From the NCBI RefSeq assembly GCF_003583765.1, contig NZ_QXQA01000002.1, positions 1 through 64,000 of the forward strand: a DNA stretch of 64,000 nt, given 5' to 3'. Source of the DNA: Paenibacillus nanensis (lineage in GTDB: Bacteria; Bacillota; Bacilli; Paenibacillales; Paenibacillaceae). The notes beneath the pieces are model-generated. The model made no database searches. It saw nothing but the letters and a program-made list of their open reading frames with translations, and was not told the DNA's origin. The translations under genes and the position numbers were made by a program. Shown piece after piece: positions 52,222-61,030 of this stretch. Position 1 is the stretch's first letter. Each line of letters begins with the position of its first letter.

Positions 52222-53520
52222 CTATTCCAGCGAATCAATGACGGACCAGAATGCCGGCTTCGCTTGGTATTGCCTGTCGAACAGGAGCGGCGCGTTGGTG
52301 CGTTTCACCGGGAAGCCGTCCAGCCAGGAATGATCGTCCGCGATGCCCCAGAATACGACGCCGCTTACAATCTCTTTATTCTCCCGGAAAGCCCGGAACA
52401 GCTCCCCGTAACGGTCCGCTTGCTTCGTCAGAATATCCTCCGGGATGTCCGCGCCGTAATCTCTGCGGTCGTTCCAGCTATAGATGCTCATATCCAGCTC
52501 GGTGACGATGTTATCCAATCCTAATTCCGCAAACTTCTGCATCGACGCCATGATGTTTTCAATGGAAGGCCCGTATACGTCAATGTGCGTCTGATGGCCG
52601 ACGCCGTCGATAGGAACGCCCTCATCCAGCAGCCCCTTTACCAGCTCATACAGCCGGTCGCGCTTTTTCGGGTCGTCGGTCCCATAATCGTTAATATACA
52701 GCTTAATATCCGGCCCTCCCGCTTCGCGCGCCGCGCGGAAAGCCGTAGCAATATAATCGGCGCCCGCGATTTTGTACCAGTCGCTGGCCCGCATGCCGTC
52801 CGGATCGGCCGGCTCAATGACTTCATTGACAACATCCCAGGAGGCGATATCGTCCTTATAACGGTCTACAATCGTGCGGACATGCCGGTCAAGCCTCTCC
52901 AGCAGCAGCTTCTTATTCGCCTCCCGCTTCGCCGGGTCGGTCTCGTCGGTCATCAGGTTTCCTTCCGGATCCTTGAAGAACCAGGCGCCGACCTGCGTAT
53001 GCCACACCAGCGTATGGAACCGCAGCTCCATGCCGTTCTCCTTGGCGAAAGCGACGATCCGGTCCGCATTCGTCCAATTGTATTGATCCTCCGCAGGATG
53101 GATCGCGTCGGGCTTCATGACGTTTTCGGCAACCAGCCAATTGACGTGTTTCTTCAGCAGCTCGGCCTTCAACCCTTCGGTTTGGAACGGCTCAATGGCG
53201 GCTCCAATCGGGAAAAATTCCGCGTACGTCTCCGCAAGCGAAGGAATGTCCGTCTGCACCGAAGGCTCCGCAGGAGTCGGCACTGGCGATGCGGAAGGAG
53301 CCGCAGAACGCTCAGCCCCGTCCTTCTCATCCGGCTTGCCTGCCGGTTCATTCTCGGCTGCCGGAGCATCTGCGCTTAATTCAGTCTGCGTGCTGTCCGG
53401 CATCTCTCCAGAGCCATTCCCTTCATAACGATTCGTAACGAACAGCAGAATGACAAGCAGTACCACACCAATGACTGTGTATAAAGCCGCCTTTGTAGAT
53501 TTCTTGCTCATTTGCTTCAA
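52222..53520 (-). CDS. Membrane-anchored GH10 xylanase
   Basis: Xylanase of 432 residues. A single N-terminal membrane helix (ALYTVIGVVLLVILLFV) followed by a Pro/Glu/Ser-rich linker of ~70 residues tethers a GH10 domain to the outer face. Active-site residues: acid/base Glu233 in SWDVVNEVIE and nucleophile Glu341 in NIVTELDMSI; GVVFWGIADDHSWLDG near the end. It would produce xylo-oligosaccharides at the surface. A TTG at 53520 fits the GAGGGAG site better than the ATG at 53511. It lies just behind a strong terminator of the upstream permease run, so its level may depend on readthrough or its own promoter. Confidence 0.9.
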   Translation of the reverse strand: MKQMSKKSTKAALYTVIGVVLLVILLFVTNRYEGNGSGEMPDSTQTELSADAPAAENEPAGKPDEKDGAERSAAPSASPVPTPAEPSVQTDIPSLAETYAEFFPIGAAIEPFQTEGLKAELLKKHVNWLVAENVMKPDAIHPAEDQYNWTNADRIVAFAKENGMELRFHTLVWHTQVGAWFFKDPEGNLMTDETDPAKREANKKLLLERLDRHVRTIVDRYKDDIASWDVVNEVIEPADPDGMRASDWYKIAGADYIATAFRAAREAGGPDIKLYINDYGTDDPKKRDRLYELVKGLLDEGVPIDGVGHQTHIDVYGPSIENIMASMQKFAELGLDNIVTELDMSIYSWNDRRDYGADIPEDILTKQADRYGELFRAFRENKEIVSGVVFWGIADDHSWLDGFPVKRTNAPLLFDRQYQAKPAFWSVIDSLE

Positions 53521-53540
53521 TCGACTCCCTCATTTCCAAG

Positions 53541-53587
53541 AACAAAAGAAGCGCCTTGCCGATAAGTTCGGCTTTTGCAAGGCGCTT
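53541..53587 (-). terminator. Terminator between permease run and xylanase
   Basis: AAGCGCCTTGC (53587-53577 read on the minus strand) pairs with GCAAGGCGCTT (53559-53549) perfectly over 11 bp, followed by CTTTTGTTC. It ends the eight-gene run but leaves only ~20 bp before the xylanase start. Confidence 0.85.
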
Positions 53588-53610
53588 TCCTTCCACTCTA
53601 TTCCATTTTT

Positions 53611-54558
53611 TTAACCAACAATTCCCGTTCGTTCAATGCTTTCGACGAAATACCGCTGTACAAACAAATAAATGATGATCAGCGGCAGAATCGCGAGCAA
53701 AATGCCTGTATCCTGAACCATGCTCAAGTAGAACGGATCGGCTTTGGATGCGTCCCCTCCCGATAGCTCGATCGCAAGATTATAGGGCAACGAAGACAAT
53801 TGGGTCGACATCACCTTGCTTGAGGTGAGATAGGTCGTCGTGAAAAAGCTGTCGTTCCACTGCCACACGAACGAAAACAGCGTTGTCGTAATGATGGCCG
53901 GAATTGCATTCGGCAGCATGATCCGCGTAAACGTTCTGCCTACGCCCGCGCCGTCGATGTACGCCGCTTCCTCCACTTCCTTCGGAATGCCTCTGAAGAA
54001 CTGCCGGAATATAAAAATGTATAACCCGGCTTTGAGCGAGTTCGCCGTGAGGGATGTCAGAATAAACGGCCAATACGAGTTCAACAGATTGACGGGCTTG
54101 CCGGTAAGCAAAGGAATAATGCCCATCAGCGTAAAATCCTTCAAATTCAAATAAATCGGGATAAGAATCGTTGTCGGCGGCACCAATATCGTCAGAATTA
54201 CACCGGCAAACAACAGGTTGCTTCCTTTAAACTTGAGCCTGGCAAAGCCGTAACCCGCCAGCGCGCAGGAAACTGCGGTCAGTATGGTCGTCATGGCCGA
54301 TAAAGAAAACGTATTAAGCAGCGTCTCCCAATAATCCATAATTTCGATCGCGTTCCGGAAATTGTCGAGCGTGAATGTCTCAGGAATCCAGACGACGATA
54401 GGCGAATAGAGATCCGACTGGTGCTTGATGGCCGTTGCTATTTTTTGCAGAATCGGGTACAGGATGACGAATGACAAACCAGCGATCAACGTCAGCCTTA
54501 CGATCGTCCACAGCCAGCGCTTCCAGCTTTCGATCGATAACAACCGGGTAAGAATCAT
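53611..54558 (-). CDS. Carbohydrate ABC permease (MalG type)
   Basis: Membrane subunit of about 315 residues. Six segments, EAA loop EEAAYIDGAGVGRTFTRIMLP, C-terminal YLFVQRYFVESIERTGIVG as in MalG-like proteins. The start at 54558 follows AGGAGGAAGG; a start at 54582 lies inside the end of the upstream gene with no ribosome site. Second member of the distal permease pair. Confidence 0.9.
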   Translation of the reverse strand: MILTRLLSIESWKRWLWTIVRLTLIAGLSFVILYPILQKIATAIKHQSDLYSPIVVWIPETFTLDNFRNAIEIMDYWETLLNTFSLSAMTTILTAVSCALAGYGFARLKFKGSNLLFAGVILTILVPPTTILIPIYLNLKDFTLMGIIPLLTGKPVNLLNSYWPFILTSLTANSLKAGLYIFIFRQFFRGIPKEVEEAAYIDGAGVGRTFTRIMLPNAIPAIITTTLFSFVWQWNDSFFTTTYLTSSKVMSTQLSSLPYNLAIELSGGDASKADPFYLSMVQDTGILLAILPLIIIYLFVQRYFVESIERTGIVG

Positions 54559-54574
54559 CGCTTGCACCTTCCTC

Positions 54575-55486
54575 CTATTCATGATAAAAGACTTTCCGGG
54601 ATACCAGATACGTGCTGATCAGAAGGATGACAGCGATCGCAACGAAATAGATCCAAGCCATAGCCGAGCTAAGCCCGAAATTGAAATTGACGAAGCCCGT
54701 ATCGCGGATGAGATCCGTCAGCGCGTTGCGCGAGAACGAATCGATGATCGTATAAATCATATTGACCAGAATGAGCGGGCTGACCATGGGAAACGTGATC
54801 TTCCAGAACGCTTCGTAGCCGGTCGCGCCTTCAATTTTGGATGCTTCGTACAGCTGAGGCGAAATGGTCTGAATGCCCGCCAGAAAAATCAGAATCTGGA
54901 CGCCGGATTGGCTGACGATTTGATAAATGCGGTCAACGGCCCCCGTCAAGTAGTCGACGATCGTTTCGCTGACACCGGCTTGCAGCATCATCCGCGCAAG
55001 CTCAAAGCTGCCGAAGCCGCTTAGAACGCCTGAGCTTTCGCTCTGGTCATTGATGGCCTGCACCAAACTTGTGCTCTCCAGGCTCATAATGACGCCGGAG
55101 GCGAGAATAACCGGCAGGAAGAAAATGGACCGCGCCACCGACCGGCCTACAAATTTCTGATTAAGCAAGACGGCCAGGAACAAGCTGAAAATAACGATGA
55201 GCGGCACATTGACCACCATATTGACAATGGATTCCGTCAGCGTGCGGTTAAAGCTCGTGTTGACGGTTAAAGCCTCGACGTAATTTTTCCAACCGGCGAA
55301 CGATATTAAGATGCCGCTGGATTTGGCCTCGATCGTACTGAAGCTGTACCGTAAAGACGTCAGCAGCGGGACAAGGAAGAAGAAGATGAACCCAAGCAGC
55401 CACGGCAGGACATAGAGGAATCCCCAGAAAGCTTTCTGCTGCGCGTACGTTCGCCCTTTGAATCCGAGCTTCAAAAAGGATTTCAT
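54575..55486 (-). CDS. Carbohydrate ABC permease (MalF type)
   Basis: Membrane subunit of 303 residues. WGFLYVLPWLLGFIFFFLVPLL is the first helix, and the EAA loop is YEASKIEGATGYEAFWKITFP. The loop between helices holds an insertion (ESTSLVQAINDQSESSGVLSG) that is longer than usual. It starts in an ATGA overlap with the stop of the DUF5696 gene. It forms a pair with the next permease. Confidence 0.9.
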   Translation of the reverse strand: MKSFLKLGFKGRTYAQQKAFWGFLYVLPWLLGFIFFFLVPLLTSLRYSFSTIEAKSSGILISFAGWKNYVEALTVNTSFNRTLTESIVNMVVNVPLIVIFSLFLAVLLNQKFVGRSVARSIFFLPVILASGVIMSLESTSLVQAINDQSESSGVLSGFGSFELARMMLQAGVSETIVDYLTGAVDRIYQIVSQSGVQILIFLAGIQTISPQLYEASKIEGATGYEAFWKITFPMVSPLILVNMIYTIIDSFSRNALTDLIRDTGFVNFNFGLSSAMAWIYFVAIAVILLISTYLVSRKVFYHE

Positions 55487-58038
55487 GATTGCACACCACC
55501 CGTCACATAGCTCTCGGCTTCGATCGTCCGCCCGTCTACCGTCACGGCGGACCGGTTATAATTCACGATGATGAACATGCCGTTTCCGTACTCCGTTCGG
55601 AATACGCCGTCTTCCAGCTTCTCGTGATCCGTAATCGGTTCGTGCCGCACATTCTTCAATATCGCGTTCACTTCACGGTAAATGTCTGCCGCCTCATCGA
55701 TCCAAAGCTCGTAATTCACCGCGTACAGATGGTTGTCGTCCGTATCCTTGACCTTAAAGTTAGGCTCATAAATCCATTCGAAATAGACGCCCGCGCCGTA
55801 CTCCAGACATTTCAAAATGTACGGCTTTACATCGGTGTAGGTGGACAAATTGTATGGCGCGCCAACGTAATCGACATACCCGCGCACAACCATTTGGTAG
55901 AACGGAACCTCTTCATCTTCGATTTTGAATTTGCTGCTCGACATCGGCGCGTTCGTAATATCGGTCAGGAACGGCAGCGCATATGCATTCCCGCCCTCAG
56001 CCATCACATTCATGCCCGATTCTTTCATCTTGTTCAAGGACTGTACGGACAGACGCTCGGATTCCGCGCGGTCAATCAGCTTGTTTTTGCGGAAATCGCT
56101 GTTCAGCTGATCCGCCAGGTCCCGAAGCGAAATGCCGCCCGTTTCGAATGCCGCAAAATCATCGAGCAAACCGTCCACGTATCCGGCTGCCTTCTTAGGC
56201 GAGACGATATAAGACGGACTTTTACTTCGGTCACGGCGATTAAGCGCCAAATCAATAGGATAGATCGTTGCGGGATCCCCGCGAAGCGTCCTGGCCGCTT
56301 CCTTTGCTTCATTAAATCCGGAACCGGAATTGGCCATCAGGACGGCGACATCCGGATAGAGCTCGACGTTCTGCTCCTTGGCGAACGCAGCGAAGGCTTT
56401 CATTCCCCTGCTGCCTCCGATTTCCTTATCGACCGATATGTTATCCGGCACCTTATGGTCGAGTCCTTCATTGAACCAGCCGGCATATCGCAGCTTAATA
56501 TCGCGGATCTCCAGCTGCTGCAGCTGCTTGACGATGTCCTCCGCCTGCTCGAACGTCGTCAGAGGCTCCAGCGCCCGGTAAGGAATGCCCGCGAAATGCT
56601 TCTGCTTGGAGATGCTGCCGATCAGCTGCAGATAGAACGGCATATTGCCCGCTTTCTCTTCGGCTTGCGCAGGTTCCGGAAGCCCGTTGCTTTGAATTAA
56701 ATACTGCTGATAATAGTGCGCCATCCCTTTCAAGGATGCTTGTTCCCCGCCGAGGAACGCATAACGGACCGAAAAATCGGTCGACATCGGGCGCTTCTGG
56801 AATGCCGGAATCGAACGCTGCTGGTCATTCGCGTTAAGGGTCATATCGGCTTTGTTCAGGACGGTAAAGCTTGGATACACGTAATTGTAGCTATTGATTT
56901 TGCCGCTAATATCGGCGTTTACGGTCGCGGCCGACGCGCCTTGCTCGATGATGCCGAGCATCGCGCCTCCTTCCTTCAAGAGGCCGAACACGGGGAGGCG
57001 GATCTCCTGCGTATTCACCGCGTCTTCGGTGCGGTCCATCGTTTTATCCGAGCCGTACACCGGCTGCTGATAGGCCGGATATTGCGTTTTGCCATTATTA
57101 AAGCGGATTAGCGCGCCAGAGCCGTCCGGCACGAAGATCGAGCCTTCCTCCTCCGTTCCACCGGCGCCGAAGTAGCTAAGCAGCGACACCGTGCTTACGG
57201 GATACTCCTCCGGATAGCGGATGCTGTCCACGGGCACTTTGGCGACAAGACTGTCCCCATCCAGCGTGTATTCGATCGAGGCAAAAAACAATCGGGGCTC
57301 CGGCTTCGTCTGACTTAGGTTATTCTCCGCGATGTCGATCGCCAGCTCGTCTTCCGTATACCCGGCGTCTTCGAAAGCCTTGAGCGCCCGCTCCAGCTGG
57401 AGTCCCTTAAGCGCGCCATCGTTGCGCACGAACACGCCGCTTTCTTTCTCTTCCGTATAGACAAGCATCAACGCGCGCTGGCCCGCTTTGTCCAGCTTGC
57501 CGAGCAGCGCTTCGAAACGGGCGGCGCTCATCTTCTGCGGCATATCTTCAGCAGACTTGGCGCTCGTCCCGAATTGATAGTTCACTCTCACTCCGCTTGG
57601 AATAGGCTCAAAGCCGATTTGCTTGTGCACGACGGCATCCGTAAAGGAATTTACCGCGTTAATCTGTCCGAACGAGTTGTAATATTGAAGCTTGAGCTGA
57701 GCGGACAATTCGCTCTTGTTCACGCCGGCGGCCAGGGAGTCGGTATCGCGATCGGTCGGATTGCTGTACCAAATCTCTCCGCTGGCTTTATGGACGACAG
57801 CTACCGCTCCCGATTGATCGTCCACAAGCAGCCGAAGCTCGTTATTCTCGGCTACTCCCTTCATGCCGGCGGCTCGTGAATCCGTGAAGGCCGCCGTGAG
57901 AGGCTTGCCTTGTTCAAAAGCGGCGACCGCTGGCTCGCCATCCGAACTCGCGGTATTCGCGGCATCCGAGCAGCCGGCCGCGAGCAGGCTGAGCAGCAGG
58001 CAGGCGCCTAGCAGTAAGTTTTTTGCGTTAATGGCCAT
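55483..58038 (-). CDS. DUF5696 lipoprotein, probable TIM-barrel sugar enzyme or binder
   Basis: Lipoprotein of 851 residues with lipobox LLAAGC. N-terminal ~430 residues form a beta-sandwich region (SGEIWYSNPTDRDTD, YSFGQINAV-like strands, GSIFVPDGSGALIRFNNG). Residues ~450-800 look like a (beta/alpha)8 barrel: IKLRYAGWFNEGLDHKVPDN, ELYPDVAVLMANSG, MAEGGNAYALPFLTDI, PFYQMVVRGYVDYVGAPYNLS and YFEWIYEPN. The pattern recalls glycoside hydrolases of the GH101/GH129 type with an acidic pair, but this is inference; the family is named DUF5696 and no activity is known. It is coupled to the permease by an ATGA overlap and preceded by the Yip1 gene. Confidence 0.82.
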   Translation of the reverse strand: MAINAKNLLLGACLLLSLLAAGCSDAANTASSDGEPAVAAFEQGKPLTAAFTDSRAAGMKGVAENNELRLLVDDQSGAVAVVHKASGEIWYSNPTDRDTDSLAAGVNKSELSAQLKLQYYNSFGQINAVNSFTDAVVHKQIGFEPIPSGVRVNYQFGTSAKSAEDMPQKMSAARFEALLGKLDKAGQRALMLVYTEEKESGVFVRNDGALKGLQLERALKAFEDAGYTEDELAIDIAENNLSQTKPEPRLFFASIEYTLDGDSLVAKVPVDSIRYPEEYPVSTVSLLSYFGAGGTEEEGSIFVPDGSGALIRFNNGKTQYPAYQQPVYGSDKTMDRTEDAVNTQEIRLPVFGLLKEGGAMLGIIEQGASAATVNADISGKINSYNYVYPSFTVLNKADMTLNANDQQRSIPAFQKRPMSTDFSVRYAFLGGEQASLKGMAHYYQQYLIQSNGLPEPAQAEEKAGNMPFYLQLIGSISKQKHFAGIPYRALEPLTTFEQAEDIVKQLQQLEIRDIKLRYAGWFNEGLDHKVPDNISVDKEIGGSRGMKAFAAFAKEQNVELYPDVAVLMANSGSGFNEAKEAARTLRGDPATIYPIDLALNRRDRSKSPSYIVSPKKAAGYVDGLLDDFAAFETGGISLRDLADQLNSDFRKNKLIDRAESERLSVQSLNKMKESGMNVMAEGGNAYALPFLTDITNAPMSSSKFKIEDEEVPFYQMVVRGYVDYVGAPYNLSTYTDVKPYILKCLEYGAGVYFEWIYEPNFKVKDTDDNHLYAVNYELWIDEAADIYREVNAILKNVRHEPITDHEKLEDGVFRTEYGNGMFIIVNYNRSAVTVDGRTIEAESYVTGGVQS

Positions 58039-58053
58039 CACTCCCCCTCCTTC

Positions 58054-58680
58054 CTAGCTCCTCATGACCAATTCTTGATAGATAACGGATATGAAGGCTA
58101 TGATTTGCTGCACCAGACTGAAGAACAACAGCCCGATAAATGCCATAAAACCCATTGCCACGACGGTGAGCGCCATAATGCCGAGCGTCTTCCCCGCGGA
58201 GAACTGATGCACGGTCATGTTGCCCACAAAAAGCAGGAACAGGAACCACAAGACGGCGACAGCGTTCGAAAAGTAATAAAAGGATGTCTCTTGAAGCGAA
58301 ATGACGTTGCTGAGCCATATCCATGGAAAATTAACGACGACAAGAGGGATCAAGGCGTAGCAGGTCGACGTAAAAATTTCAACGAATTTTCCTTCTCCGT
58401 CCATAAGCGTAGTCAGCGACCAATTGGCGACGCACCAGAAGAGCACCGGCACTACGACATAGACCACTTCCAGCAGGCTGTTCATCTCGTTCGGGTTGTA
58501 CAGATTGACGAGAAACCCGCTGTACTGCGCACTCAATATATTTGTGACCGCCAATAGCAGCAATACGGCATACGAAACCATTAAATTGAATTTGGTACCC
58601 CGGTCGTACTTCAAATCCCAATAACCGTTGAACGGATGAACAATGAGGTGGAACGGGAATTTTACGAGCTCTTTATTCAA
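58054..58680 (-). CDS. Yip1-family membrane protein
   Basis: Protein of 208 residues with five predicted membrane helices: LMVSYAVLLLLAVTNILSA, VVYVVVPVLFWCVANWSL, STCYALIPLVVVNFPWIWL, SNAVAVLWFLFLLFVGNM and IMALTVVAMGFMAFIGLLFF. The N-terminal PFHLIVHPFNGYWDLKYD and the ARNxxS-free interior fit the Yip1 domain family. In eukaryotes Yip1 proteins act in membrane traffic; the bacterial role is unknown. Starts with TTG at 58680, nine bases after AAGGGG, overlapping the NHL gene stop by four bases (TTGA). Confidence 0.85.
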   Translation of the reverse strand: MNKELVKFPFHLIVHPFNGYWDLKYDRGTKFNLMVSYAVLLLLAVTNILSAQYSGFLVNLYNPNEMNSLLEVVYVVVPVLFWCVANWSLTTLMDGEGKFVEIFTSTCYALIPLVVVNFPWIWLSNVISLQETSFYYFSNAVAVLWFLFLLFVGNMTVHQFSAGKTLGIMALTVVAMGFMAFIGLLFFSLVQQIIAFISVIYQELVMRS

Positions 58681-60140
58681 TAGGACACACCCCTTTTTCT
58701 CCTCGCCGATTTCAGGTAGGCCATCGTCCCCAGCCAGATTGCCGCAGCCGCAACGATCACGGTCATGATTCCTCCGAAATATTGACGCAGCACTTCTTTG
58801 CGGTGGAGAAGGAACGCCTTGGAATAATTACCTTGATCCATGCTTCGCTTGAAATGCTTCATCGCTTCTTCATAGTCGCCTTGGCGAAGCAGCGCCTTGC
58901 CGATACCGGCGTAAGCGAATTCCAAATTCGCGTTCATATTGACAGTCTCGCTGTACAATTCGTATGCCTTCTGCTCATCGCCGCGGTAGTAGCTTCGAAC
59001 GGCTTCGTTCAGCGTCCGGCCGTATGCCGTCGTCCGGAACACCGTGATTTCGCCGAGCGCTTTGTCCAGCACGATAAAATCGTCGCCGATACGTTCGATG
59101 GCCGTCGGCGTCTTGAACTCGCCGAGCAGGTTGCCGAGTCCGCCGAACACGTACATGAAATGGCCGTCGCCGTTGTACGTGAAGATGCGCCCCCGCTTCG
59201 AGTCGAGCACGGAATAGATTTCGCTGTCCCCGACATCGATATCGATCAGTCTCGATGGACCGGTATCGACCGAGTACCGGATGTCCCCTTGCGGGCTGAA
59301 GTAACCGGTGCGCCTTAAAATATCGTTTCCTTGCGCATTCAGCTTTTTGATGTTATCGCCCCATTGATCGCCGTTCGTCGCGTAAAGGAAGCCTTCGCCA
59401 TCGATGTCAAGGTTCGTGAACTCCGTCGGGGTGAACATGACCATCTGACTGCGCTGCGCTTGCGTCGAAATCTGTTTCCAGAAATATTCGACCGGGTCGA
59501 TGTAGACGCGGTTCGCTCCGATGAAGGACGTGAAAGCTCCTTCCGCGTTAAATTCCATAAAACCGTCGAAGACGCCGGTTGCCATGACATAAGTCCGCTG
59601 AGCCTTATCCATCACGACGCGAACAGGCTGAAACTGAAAGTTCGCCGGGAGCAGCTCGGATTCCGGCGCCTCGATTGTTTTCACCCATTCGAAGTCCGAA
59701 TTTAGATGAACAACGCGATGGTTGCCCGTATCGGCAACGATGACTTCATTTTTGTCCGTCACGAACAGTCCCTGCGGATTCGCGAACGTGTCCGGTTGCC
59801 CGTCCCGTACGAAGGAATCGATAACCCGGTCAAGCTTGAACCGCTCATCCAGGATGACGATCCGGTTATTGCCCGAATCCAGCACGTAAATGCGGTTATC
59901 TGCGGCTACATGCAAATCGTTGGGTTCCTTAAAAGCGCCCGCGCCCAAATCGGAGCCGTTGTACAAGTCCGTTGCCTGATAAGCCGCGGGCGACGTGACG
60001 GTATTCCCCCAGAACGAGTAGTTATAGGAAGCTCCCTCCCCGTCGGCATAAGCCGCCGGAGCGCCAAGCGATGTGCCGAGCAGGCAGCATATTGCAAGCA
60101 GGAGCAGCGTTCTTCCCTTAAACATGCTTTTTATCATCAT
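58677..60140 (-). CDS. NHL-repeat / TPR membrane protein
   Basis: Exported protein of 487 residues. Signal peptide (LLLLAICCLLGTSLGAPAAYA), then an NHL-type six-bladed beta-propeller at ~50-350 with repeats such as FKEPNDLHVAADNRIYVLDSGNNRI and FANPQGLFVTDKNEVIVADTGNHRV. A TPR-like helical stretch follows (~365-430, RSYYRGDEQKAYELYSETVNMNANLEFAYAGIGKALLRQG), and a C-terminal membrane helix (MTVIVAAAAIWLGTMAYL) ends the protein. Both propeller and TPR face outside, suggesting a docking platform for a secreted or membrane partner. It is coupled to Yip1 (TTGA overlap). Confidence 0.87.
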   Translation of the reverse strand: MMIKSMFKGRTLLLLAICCLLGTSLGAPAAYADGEGASYNYSFWGNTVTSPAAYQATDLYNGSDLGAGAFKEPNDLHVAADNRIYVLDSGNNRIVILDERFKLDRVIDSFVRDGQPDTFANPQGLFVTDKNEVIVADTGNHRVVHLNSDFEWVKTIEAPESELLPANFQFQPVRVVMDKAQRTYVMATGVFDGFMEFNAEGAFTSFIGANRVYIDPVEYFWKQISTQAQRSQMVMFTPTEFTNLDIDGEGFLYATNGDQWGDNIKKLNAQGNDILRRTGYFSPQGDIRYSVDTGPSRLIDIDVGDSEIYSVLDSKRGRIFTYNGDGHFMYVFGGLGNLLGEFKTPTAIERIGDDFIVLDKALGEITVFRTTAYGRTLNEAVRSYYRGDEQKAYELYSETVNMNANLEFAYAGIGKALLRQGDYEEAMKHFKRSMDQGNYSKAFLLHRKEVLRQYFGGIMTVIVAAAAIWLGTMAYLKSARRKRGVSY

Positions 60141-60152
60141 CGCGGCTCCTTT

Positions 60153-61028
60153 CTAATCCTTCATCCCTGAAGTCGCCATAGTCTGCATGACGCTGCTCTG
60201 GGAGATGATAAAGAGCGTGATCGGAACGATCATCAGAATTAACGCGACCGCGGCGCCGACGCCGGCCCTGGCGATACCCCCGAGCGTTATTTGCCCCAGC
60301 GCGTAATGAAGCGTCTTCAGGTTCTCGCTGTAGATGAAGCTGCCTCCGTCCGAGCCCCACAGCATAGGGAACTGCAATATCATAAGCGTCAGCCACGCCG
60401 GCTTTACATTCGGCATGACAATGCTCCAGTAAATGCGGTACTCGTTCGCGCCGTCGATCTTCGCGGCCTCCAGCAGCGCGTCGGGAATTTGCTCCATAAA
60501 TTGCTTCATTAGGAATAATCCGAGCGGGAACGCCAGCGACGGGATAATAATCGAAGCATGCGTATTAATCCAGCCGAGCCACGACATCACCATGTAGTTC
60601 GGAATTGCTGTGACGTGCGGCGAGAACATCAGCGACAGCACGACGATGGAGAACAGCGCGGTTGAGCCGTAGAACCGGTATTTGGCGAGCGGGTAAGCCG
60701 CAGCCGACGCCAACAGGATATGCCCCGCCGTACCGATGATCGTTATGAGCAGCGTGTTGGCAATGTACCGGGACAGCGGAACCCAGGAATTTCCCATCAA
60801 GGCGAACAGGTCATAGAAGTTCTCCAAGGTCGGATTCACCACGAAAAATCGCGGCGGGAAAATAAACAGCTCATCGAGCGGCTTAAACGCATTGTTCACC
60901 GCATAAATGAGAGGCAATGCCATGAAAGCGCCGAATACGGCAAGGAATGCGAACAGCATGAAGCTGACGGTGAAGGAACGGTTAAGCTTTTTGGGCGTCC
61001 GAAAGGCAGTCATCCATCTGTATACCAC
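60153..61028 (-). CDS. Carbohydrate ABC permease (MalG type)
   Basis: Membrane subunit of 291 residues, EAA loop LEAAKIDGANEYRIYWSIVMP. N-terminal FMLFAFLAVFGAFMALPLIYAVNNAFKPLDELF is usual for MalG types. It starts with GTG at 61028, two bases after the stop of its partner. Member of the proximal permease pair. Confidence 0.9.
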   Translation of the reverse strand: MVYRWMTAFRTPKKLNRSFTVSFMLFAFLAVFGAFMALPLIYAVNNAFKPLDELFIFPPRFFVVNPTLENFYDLFALMGNSWVPLSRYIANTLLITIIGTAGHILLASAAAYPLAKYRFYGSTALFSIVVLSLMFSPHVTAIPNYMVMSWLGWINTHASIIIPSLAFPLGLFLMKQFMEQIPDALLEAAKIDGANEYRIYWSIVMPNVKPAWLTLMILQFPMLWGSDGGSFIYSENLKTLHYALGQITLGGIARAGVGAAVALILMIVPITLFIISQSSVMQTMATSGMKD

Positions 61029-61030
61029 GA

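Noticed and set aside
55489-56700. Long plus-strand open frame opposite the DUF5696 gene (about 403 codons)
   Set aside because: Antisense to a well-supported lipoprotein gene in a coupled operon; no recognisable motif or ribosome site.
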